Source: Posidonia oceanica
Taxonomy: Eukaryota; Streptophyta; Magnoliopsida; Alismatales; Posidoniaceae
Direction: 5' to 3'
DNA: 64,000 nt
Assembly: GCA_037176725.1 (NCBI GenBank)
Contig: JAZBRS010000049.1
Coordinates: 12,170,001 to 12,234,000, forward strand
The position numbers and the translations under genes are program-made. Below, piece by piece: positions 57,287 to 64,000 of the stretch (its first letter is position 1; each line of letters starts with the position of its first letter). The notes beneath the pieces are model-generated. The model saw only the letters and a program-made list of their open reading frames with translations, was not told the origin of the DNA and did no database searches.

Positions 57287-58620
57287 CTATTTAATTGGCC
57301 TCTTCCTTTTCTTGCGCAGCATGCCGGTCGCTTCAACCCACTCCTCGGGTTTGGGCAGTAGCTTTGAATACCAGCTCCAATGCGCATTCTCCCATAGTAG
57401 GCAGCAAGTCAAAGGAGTAGCTAAGGTCCCACCTGAATCAGCATGGCGGTCCAGAGAGGACCAAAGAGCCCAGATGTAGTACACCATCACTGCATCAGAT
57501 CGAAGACTGCGCTTCCGAGTCCGGATACGAGGAATAGAACTCAGCCGAGACGGCACCCCTTTCTTTCGCCTCACCATCTCGAAATAGCGATGAGAGTTGT
57601 ACACCACAAAGTGAGTGGGCCCTATCAACTCCAACTCAACTGAAGAACCTTGCGCCAGGTGCTTATGATAGAAGGGCGTGGAAGGTGCAAAGATATCAAT
57701 AGGGGCAGAAGCCAAAGAGCAAACCCTTTCCTCGATCAAATCAGCCCTCGTAGGCCCGAGCCTTGGGAAATGGACCTGTAGCCACCTGGAAAGAAGAAAA
57801 GGAGTGCCTACAAAGTCCCCTCCAGTTGAGACACTGGTCAGACTGAGGTATGTAGCTTCAAGGATGGTGACTAAAGGAGAACGCCAAAAATGCTCAGTAA
57901 GGCCTATCAGGAACTTAGTGTGATAGACATCCAAGGAGAAGTCTCTGGAGACAAATATGGTGAGGCCTCCAATTAATAAATGCAGACACATCAACAATTG
58001 ATCCTGGGAGGCAGAGTCCTCAATCTGCCGAAAGCTATAATATAAATGCACCAAGTTGAGTCTGCGACCTCTAATCACTGGCAAAGTAGGCGGAGCAGTG
58101 AAGATACGGTCTATAAATGTCTGCATATCCGCTATCCCATATGGCAATGGAAAATCAATATCTGGCCGGGCCGCTCCAATCTGAGTCACACCAAGCAGGC
58201 CATGAACATCTTCCACTAGGATTGTCATCTCACAGCCCCCAAGGAAGAAGGTATGAGTTTCAGTACTCCAGAAAGCGCATGAAGCATGGAGTAGAGGCTA
58301 GTCCAAGGTGGTGTCCAATAAATCTAGAAGTCCACCAAAGCGTGTACGGGTCAAAACGGGCTTCCTTTCCCGAGCCCAAAGTACAAAGTCTTTCACCCAA
58401 GGAGAATAGTAAGGGAAGCCATTATCAAAATAGGGTGTTTTTGTGAAGTTAAGGATTTCCTGCAAACAAATTTGAAAGTATGAGGAACAAGAGAGAATGA
58501 AGAAAGTCATACCTTCCCCGCTTTGATGTGGGACATCATATGCCCTTCAATCTCCTCCAGAGGTTTTGCAACTCCTTTCTTGTTGTTCATAAAAACGTTG
58601 GGGACTGAACCAGAAGCCAT
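57287..58620 (-). pseudogene. Antisense gene 2 of element E: plant mobile domain-type protein
   Basis: Exon 1 is 58620-58513 (ATG, 36 codons, phase 0). A short GT-AG intron (58512-58460, 53 bp, with TTGTTTGCAG acceptor) follows, then exon 2, 58459-57287. Exon 2 contains LNFTKTPYFDNGFPYYSPW, then CAFWSTETHTFFLGGCEMTI, the hallmark FW..ETHTF....GEMT of the plant mobile domain, and 313 uninterrupted codons after that. The C-terminus is very basic (RKKRKRP), possibly nuclear. One in-frame TAG at 58300-58298 breaks an otherwise complete protein. It has its own TATA box upstream. PMD proteins occur in host genes (MAIL1/MAIN type) and in several transposon groups; the biochemical role is unclear. 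The intron is short and needs RNA support. Confidence 0.75.
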
Positions 58621-58715
58621 GAGAGCAACGAGAAAGAGAAGAAGAAGCAAAAGACAAGAGAAAATCAGCAAGGATGCAAGGGGCAAGTGTGCACAAATCC
58701 CAAGGGGTGGCCAGG

Positions 58716-58723
58716 CTTTTATA
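58716..58723 (-). promoter_or_regulatory. TATA box of antisense gene 2
   Basis: The minus strand reads CTTATAAAAGCCTGGCCACC. The box is 96-103 bp upstream of the ATG at 58620, giving a start site near 58690 and a CT-rich 5' UTR of about 70 nt. Sequence context resembles the LTR TATA of the same element (CTATAAAAGCAGGGG). Confidence 0.65.
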
Positions 58724-58834
58724 AGTACAGGAAGACCATTGGAGATCCTCCACACGGGCATTGAGAAAATTTCGCAGCATTCTAGAAGATTAGCCAAGAA
58801 CAGGAAAGGAAAAAAAAGATTCTGGGCTCGTTTC

Positions 58835-58966
58835 GTTGTACGCTGTGGATGGCGCGTCTTACGTTATCCACGCCAAAGAAGGTGCATAACGTTCAAATCA
58901 GCTTTCCGGCGTTGGACGCAAAAAATTAAGCGGATAACATTGTCCACACTAGATAATGTGTACAAC
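58835..58966. repeat. Cluster of four 28-bp inverted-repeat units upstream of antisense TATA
   Basis: 58835-58862 (GTTGTACGC...GCGTCTTAC), 58863-58890 (GTTATCCAC...GTGCATAAC), a 20-bp half unit, 58911-58938 (GTTGGACGC...GCGGATAAC) and 58939-58966 (ATTGTCCAC...GTGTACAAC). The near edge is about 112 bp upstream of the antisense TATA box. Confidence 0.8.
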
Positions 58967-59447
58967 ATTTTATCAGTGACTTAAGTCAATGAACTTGGCT
59001 GAAGCTCCCTCTAATCCGTGATTAAGTGGCATAAACCTTTTTTATCAGTTCCAGAGGTTTGTTTAAGTTGAAATACGCGTGTGAGCAGTGTTTTCATATT
59101 TCTTGGACGTCCGAGCCATTCAGAATCACTGGTTATTCATTTAATCAAGTTAATGGCCTGCTAAGGCGTCGACAACTTCAAAATGTGATTTTAAAGCTTC
59201 CAGGTGAAATCTTTCTTTGTAACTATGTCATTTACATACTATTTCACATGATTATGCTGGTTTCAAGTTAATTTGAATTAAGGGCCATTATTTTACCATG
59301 TTGGTCACTTAAGCTCATTTTAACTGCGAGAAAGGTATTTAAAAAGAGATATTTGACAAGTTTACTGAGTGTGCAGAAATCCATATCATTTCAAAAATAT
59401 ATTTGTTCTACAAAATCACCAGGGCATACCCCTGAAGTACAAGAAAG
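58967..59447. other. Spacer between antisense genes 1 and 2
   Basis: AT-rich, no supported gene; the only ORF (59059-59271) shows no recognisable domain. Should include the 3' UTR of gene 1 and the distal promoter of gene 2. Confidence 0.5.
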
Positions 59448-61078
59448 CTAAGGAGAACTCTCTCCCTCATCCTCAGGAACTGAAGGAGGAGCCGGAGAAG
59501 GAGCAGTAGGAGGTCGAGGTGACTGGCGAACAGAAACACCCGACGGAGCCCTGGAGGCAGATCGGAAGCGGTGGCTACCCGACTGGTGGCTCGGTGCAGG
59601 AGGAATGGTCTCCCCCAACCTGGCACTAGAATCACAGGCATACATCCAGTAGTGCCCTAGCTCTGTCTGAAGTTGAGAGGCGAACACCTTCATGCCTCGC
59701 AAACTCTGAGAGAGGAAATGATCAAAATATCAGACACAAGCAAGGACATAGAAATAAAAGAGCACTGAATCAAATCATACCGCCTGAGTTTGGGCAATCT
59801 CAGCATCCCTGTCAGCAACCTGCTGCTCCAGCTCCCGAATTCGAGCGTCCCTAGCTGCAACGGTCCCCTCTAGCTCCTCCAACTTCCCGATGGAGCTAGC
59901 AGCAATGAAGTCACCTGCCTGCTCCTTCAGCTCACTCTCCAGATAAGCAACCTACAAGCAGTAATGTCAGAATCAAGAGGAATTTAGCTAAAAGCAGAAA
60001 GGAAAAAATAATGAAGACATTTATACCTTATCTTGAAGACGGGAGATCTCCTCTGAATGGTCCAGAGGAGGGGCGGTGCTAGTTGAGGGCTGCAAAGAAA
60101 GGAAATATAGTCAGCTACAGTTCATAATCAGACTACAAAAGCTACAAGAAATATAAAGATACCTGAGAGGTAGAAGCGCGCAGGCGCTCGATCTCTCCAG
60201 ACAGAGTAGAGAGCTACTGAGTCAGGCTACGCTTTCGTTGAGCCCGCTCATCTGCTGCCTTGAGCTACAAAGGAAGGAAAGCAAGTTAGCAAGTTATCAA
60301 ATGTGAATCAGCAATTTACAAAATGAAGTTCAAAAGCTCACCGCTATCTCCAATTGGGCTCGGTAAGACTGAGCCTCCCCCAGCAGGGCCGCTTGAGACA
60401 TCATGGCCTCCCCGGGATCTGTGTCCCCCAAAGGAAGGTTCCCGCGCCTGAGGAAGTGGGACCGGTGGAAAACCATCAAAGAAGAGAACTCTGTATCCAT
60501 CCACGTGGCCCATGCCACCTCGTTCTCCTCCGTCACATCTGTCGGGGAGGGAGAACCACGTCGAGCCCAGTCTAGGAGCTGGGGACCGTAGACGTCCATC
60601 CAATGGCGAGCACGACTCCCCCCGCCACGTGTCTCTTGCCAAACCCTGTGAGGAGGTGGTAGAGGCTGAATCTGCCGGCGCCCTAGTTGCCGTAGCGTCC
60701 TGCCAATCTGCTGAAAATGGCAGTGGTTCCAGCAATGGATCCATACATCTTGGTCAAAAATTGCCCGATCATGGACAATCTCAGGAACGTCTGCATGCTC
60801 TCCCTCAGCATATGGATGCCAGATTACCTGAAGGGAGCAATACATATCAGCAAGCAGCATAAATAAATAAACATAAGCTGAAAAGTCGGAAGAAGGTAAA
60901 TTACCTGTGCCGGGACCAGAAGCTCGAAAAGCAGACGACCGACATAGTAGTTGTCATCTGCAGGCTCGAGGGCTTGCTCAGCATCAGCCCAGAATAATCC
61001 TTAAGGGAAGGGAACACCTGCTGGAGGAACTGGAGGAGGGGCAGGGCGCAAGAAAACAACGTGGTCCCATGCCCACAT
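59448..61078 (-). pseudogene. Antisense gene 1 of element E: multi-exon PMD/coiled-coil protein, 5' end lost
   Basis: Six exons can be read on the minus strand: 61078-60905, 60827-60342, 60264-60163, 60089-60027, 59951-59781 and 59705-59448 (stop TAG). All five introns are GT-AG, 73-77 bp, phase 0, with pyrimidine-rich acceptors (for example CCTTTGTAG, CTTTGCAG). Exon 1 has WAWDHVVFLRP; exon 2 has IWHPYAEGEH...VWIHCWNHCHFQQIGRTLRQLG, corresponding to the C-terminal half of plant mobile domains. Exons 3-5 are an acidic/basic heptad-like coiled coil (ELEQQVADRDAEIAQ). Exon 6 ends in a Pro/Ser tail. In-frame stops: TAA at 61003-61001 and one TAG in exon 3 (about 60216). An acceptor-like TTTGTGCAG precedes exon 1, so earlier exons existed and were separated by the insertion of D. 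Confidence 0.75.
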
Positions 61079-61360
61079 CTGCACAAAAAAATGAGGAAGC
61101 TTTCAGGAACACATTGTAGACACCCCATTCTGACAACTTGTAAGATTGGTGATTTCTCCTACAGGCTTGTTTGGACTCTGGGATGGCACTCTTTCAGACT
61201 AACCCCTTTCTACCCCAAAACCAAACCTTTCCTAAACCCCAAAACCAAACCTAAAACCTTACCTAAACCCCAAAACCTCAACCCAAGCCTTTTACACCTT
61301 TTTTTAAACCCTTTTTAAGCCCAAGCCCAAGCCCATTTCAGCCTTTTGCCTCCTGGGCAT

Positions 61361-63674
61361 GTTGTACGCTGGCATGGGCAGCGTCCAATGTTGGACGTGC
61401 CCTGTGCTTGCGTCCAACGTTGGACACGTTCTACTCTAGCGACCAACGGCTTGGGTGCAGCTGTGGCTGCTTCGCCACCTTCGGCTCACCTCCCGTCCTC
61501 TCCGCCGCCCGTACGCACTTACTACCCATCCCCTCATGCACTCCAGGCCACCCACTAGCTACCAAGGCCGATTAAGTGCACTTACTAGCCATCTTCTCTG
61601 CCTCAGCCCTTTTCCCACTCTCCTCCACCCTCACTGACTTCGGCCGCCTCACCTACCACCGCCGCGGCCTTCCTCGGCCTTTTGACAAGTCCCACGCCCC
61701 TCTTGCCAACCCTCGTGGCCTCCATACACCCAAGAGCCCCTGCCATTGCCTACCAAGACCTGCAAATCCGTCTACAACCTCTGCCACCGGTGGAGGAACC
61801 CATGCAGCAACCCAACAAAACAACAACCTTTGAGCCTTTGCAGCACTCACCACACTTGCCCGAGAGAGAATTCACCACCTCCAGAGCGCAGAGCAAACTC
61901 CCACCTTCACTCTCGACCTTTCGGCGCCCTCTCCCGTGCCCCCAGCAAGCCAAGCAACCTCGCTGGAGTTCGTCTGCCACGAGCTTCCGCAGCGCTGGCG
62001 AAGAGTGCGAACAGCCGTTTCAAGCCACAGCAAGGTTAGTGCTCGATCCCTGTGGCTTGTGCATGATTGTTTGAACCTTCCTAGATGCTTCCCATGCATT
62101 ATTGCACAGCACACACCCCTCCTTGCCTTGGCTTTCCGACCGCGAGGAGGAGGAGGTGGATGGAGCAATCCAGCCGCCTAATTTTGGCACCAAGCATACC
62201 ACCATGCTTGTTGTCAATCACACTTGCTTACTAGCAACTTTATTTGAAGTTTTGGATCGATTTGGCCACTGTTCTTGGCTAGAAGGATCGTCGCTCTGTT
62301 GGACGCCCAGGCTAATGCATCCAACGTTGGACACGGCAGTAGCCAGCGTCCAACACCCTGCTTTGCCTTTGCTTTTGCTTTAAAGTTTGCCATGCTTTGT
62401 TGTTGCTTGTCTTTTATGGGTCCATGCTGCATGCTTTCTTTACATGTTTGCAGATGCTATGCCATGTTTGCCTTTTGTTTTGATCCTTGCTTGAATCATT
62501 TTTGCATGCCTTAAGCCATCCTGCTATCTGCCTGCATTGGATGCTTGGGTGAGCCGCGTCCAACGTTGGACGCTGGTTCATCCAGCATCCTACATGTCTG
62601 CTAACTCATATTTGTTGCCATGCTTGTATCTTGCTTCTTTTTGGAATCTATGCTTGATCCATGTGTGTTTAGTGATGCCTGGCCCCTATGGCAACCATGT
62701 TTAGACTTGTTAATTTCCTCTCAAGTTGCATGCTATTTTTTTCTTGGGTTTTTATCCTTTATTCCTTTGCATGCTCTCTCTTACTTGTTTCTCATGGATT
62801 ATATGCTTGGTATGGATGTTTTTCTTGATCTGGCATGTCATCAGTAGCTTGCATGCATGATAAGTGGGGTTTAGAGCTGAGCTCCCCCTTTGCAGGTGGG
62901 TTTTGCATTCTGTAGGTGTTGGATGTTGGGGGCTTCAACATCCTACGTTGGACGCTGCTGTCACCAGCGTCTAACGCCGCTGCTCATCTACCTTTAGTTC
63001 TAAATGTTTGCATGATGCTTTGATCCATTTATTTGCATGATTTCTGTGTTTACTTGCTTGCTTAGCCTTCATAGCAATTGCTCTTCAGCTTTCATAGATC
63101 ATATGCTAAGTTTCATGCAGAGTTTTTGCTCGTTGTGCCTCCCAGTGCGTTGTACACTGCTGTTCCTAGCGTCCAACATTGGACGCTGGTTCAGCTCACG
63201 TCCAATGCTCTGGTTGAGCTTTATGCCTGGCACGCGTTGCAGATGTTGTTTCTTCTTGGATTTTTTATGTTGTCTACTTGCATGTCTAGCTTATGCCTGT
63301 TTACAATAGCCTGAATGCATGCTTCAATGTTTTGTTAATCATCTGTATGCTTGTTTGCTCTGCTGTCCCTTGACCTGTGTTGGATGCCAGTCACTCTGGC
63401 GTCTAACGTTGGACGCCATGCCCCCGGGCGTCCAACGCCCTGCTTGTTTTAATTGCTGATTTTTGCTTGCCTCTTGCTCTAAATCTGCTTCTGAATTGCT
63501 GTCCTAATTGCCCTGCATGTCATGCACCTATTCTACTGTATTTCTGCATTTGCATCGCATCCATATAGCTAGAATGCATCCCTTTCGAAAATTGCATGCT
63601 GTCTGCCTCCAGCAGGTGTTGGACGCCAGCAATGCCAGCGTCCAACGTTGGACGCAGGTATTGCAGCGTCCAAA
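61361..63674 (+). repeat. Seven clusters of 28/29-bp inverted-repeat units in LTR D
   Basis: Clusters at 61361-61449 (three units), 62298-62354, 62536-62593, 62918-62975, 63149-63206, 63379-63436 and 63618-63674 (two units each). Each unit is GTTGGACGC-like arm, 10-11-nt loop, GCGTCCAAC-like arm. Where two units abut they form GCGTCCAACGTTGGACGC, perfect at 62556-62573 and 63638-63655. Cluster lengths are 57-58 bp for all two-unit clusters. Loops differ freely while arms are kept, and several arm changes are G-U compatible. Confidence 0.9.
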
Positions 63675-63849
63675 GCTTACAGTTGGCTGAACCTGATTTT
63701 AAAACGCTGATTTGGTTTCATTCGCCGATTTCCGTGTTTTATCGCTTTTTATGCATACTGCTACCCCCATGCATGCTACCTGACCCTTGTTTTGGTTTTG
63801 CGCCTCGCCTTGCACGCTTTCTCGTGGTTTCTGCCCCAGTTTCACTTTC

Positions 63850-64000
63850 TCTTTGGCATATTGCTCGCTTTTGCATCGTTTTCCGTGCCTTTGTATCGTT
63901 TTCCGTGCTTTTGCATTGTTTCCCGTGCCCTTGCATCATTTTCCGTGCTTTTGCATCGTTTTTTGCACTTTTGCATCGTTTCCCGTGCCTTTGCATCATT
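63850..64000 (+). repeat. LTR D minisatellite, 20-bp unit, truncated by window end
   Basis: About seven copies of TTTGCATCGTTTTCCGTGCC and variants. It is the positional equivalent of the GCACCGTTTTGCGTGC array of LTR B and shares the CGTTTT-CGTGC core. Confidence 0.85.

Larger units (their letters stand above)
44325..61114 (+). mobile_element. Element E: Tat-type retrotransposon with antisense genes, 3' end lost to D
   Basis: A short 5' LTR (44325-45648) starting TGTAGATACC, primer site at 45652, leader, gag, two protease domains, linker, RT, two RNase H domains, integrase (ends 55561), then two minus-strand genes of the plant-mobile-domain type (57287-58620 and 59448-61078). No E-type 3' LTR is seen before LTR D begins at 61115, so it should lie right of the window. 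CTTGG (44320-44324) is the candidate target-site duplication. Antisense additional ORFs downstream of pol are known in Tat-lineage elements such as Grande and Retand. Confidence 0.85.
61115..64000 (+). repeat. LTR D: start of another giant Tat-type LTR, runs off window
   Basis: It starts TGTAGACACCCCATTCTGAC, close to the TGTTGACACCCC start of LTRs A/B, then CCCAAAACC-rich (61190-61330), GC-rich (61480-62040), a TTGCATGC-rich segment, and at the edge the beginning of a TTGCATCGTTTTCCGTGC minisatellite. It interrupts the antisense gene of E and differs from the LTR of E after the first 20 bases, so it is a separate insertion. AACAT or ACACAT (up to 61114) is the candidate target duplication. 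ORFs inside (61682-62074 etc.) are GC-rich LTR sequence without recognisable domains. Confidence 0.8.

Noticed and set aside
57287..61078. A host PMD gene unrelated to the retrotransposon
   Set aside because: Possible, but position directly after integrase and antisense orientation match known Tat-lineage additional ORFs; kept as element-borne with this caveat.
61361..63674. CRISPR array
   Set aside because: Units abut in pairs with no regular spacers, the context is a plant LTR retrotransposon and there are no cas genes.
61115..64000. LTR D as the 3' LTR of element E
   Set aside because: Similarity to the 5' LTR of E stops after about 20 bases, it is more than twice as long, and it interrupts the antisense gene.

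Overview
The window is eukaryotic and almost certainly from a flowering plant with a large, repeat-rich genome. It is built entirely of LTR retrotransposons inserted into one another. I found no host single-copy gene, no tRNA or rRNA gene and nothing prokaryotic. The pol domains, two RNase H-like domains per element, tRNA-Arg-type primer sites, very long LTRs and additional ORFs carrying plant-mobile-domain-like (PMD/DUF7745-like) proteins point to the Tat/Ogre branch of Ty3/gypsy (Metaviridae). The species cannot be read from the sequence.

Layout. (A) 1-17767, minus strand: a 5' LTR of about 5.9 kb (17767 down to 11905), a tRNA-Arg primer site, leader, gag, protease, RT, RNase H, second RNase H, integrase and the start of a sense-strand additional ORF that leaves the window at base 1. 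(B) 17768-33039, plus strand: the 3' part of a related element (pre-RT linker to integrase, a broken additional ORF, a repeat-rich 3' region, a polypurine tract and a 6.0-kb 3' LTR). B starts in mid-codon exactly where the LTR of A ends, so A probably inserted into B in the opposite orientation. (F) 33040-34600: an older LTR-like remnant. (C) 34601-44324, plus: a 4.5-kb 5' LTR, leader, gag and protease, cut in mid-codon by E. (E) 44325-61114, plus: a different Tat-type element with a short 1.3-kb LTR, gag, two successive retropepsin domains, RT, two RNase H domains and integrase, followed by two antisense PMD-type genes, one with at least six exons. (D) 61115-64000: the start of another giant LTR, inserted into the 5' end of the antisense gene of E.

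The coding regions of A, B and C are dead. By eye about 21 of 24 in-frame stops that can be compared with another copy are C-to-T or G-to-A changes, mostly CAG to TAG, and there are a few frameshifts. E has the longest uninterrupted ORFs (751 aa in the protease region, 313 aa in antisense PMD gene 2) but is also broken.

The strongest unexplained signal is a family of 28/29-bp inverted-repeat units (9-bp arm, 10-11-nt loop, 9-bp arm; arms GTTGGACGC and GCGTCCAAC) arranged back to back in pairs or triplets, so that two units create an 18-bp perfect palindrome. They recur seven times in LTR D and seven times in E, where clusters sit just upstream of both the LTR TATA box and the antisense-gene TATA box. 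Remnant F carries hairpins of the same 28-bp period with different arm sequences. Other notable points are the duplicated protease of E, its spliced antisense gene with phase-0 introns of 73-77 bp, an exact 135-bp higher-order minisatellite in B, and LTR minisatellites that keep their position but not their sequence between families.
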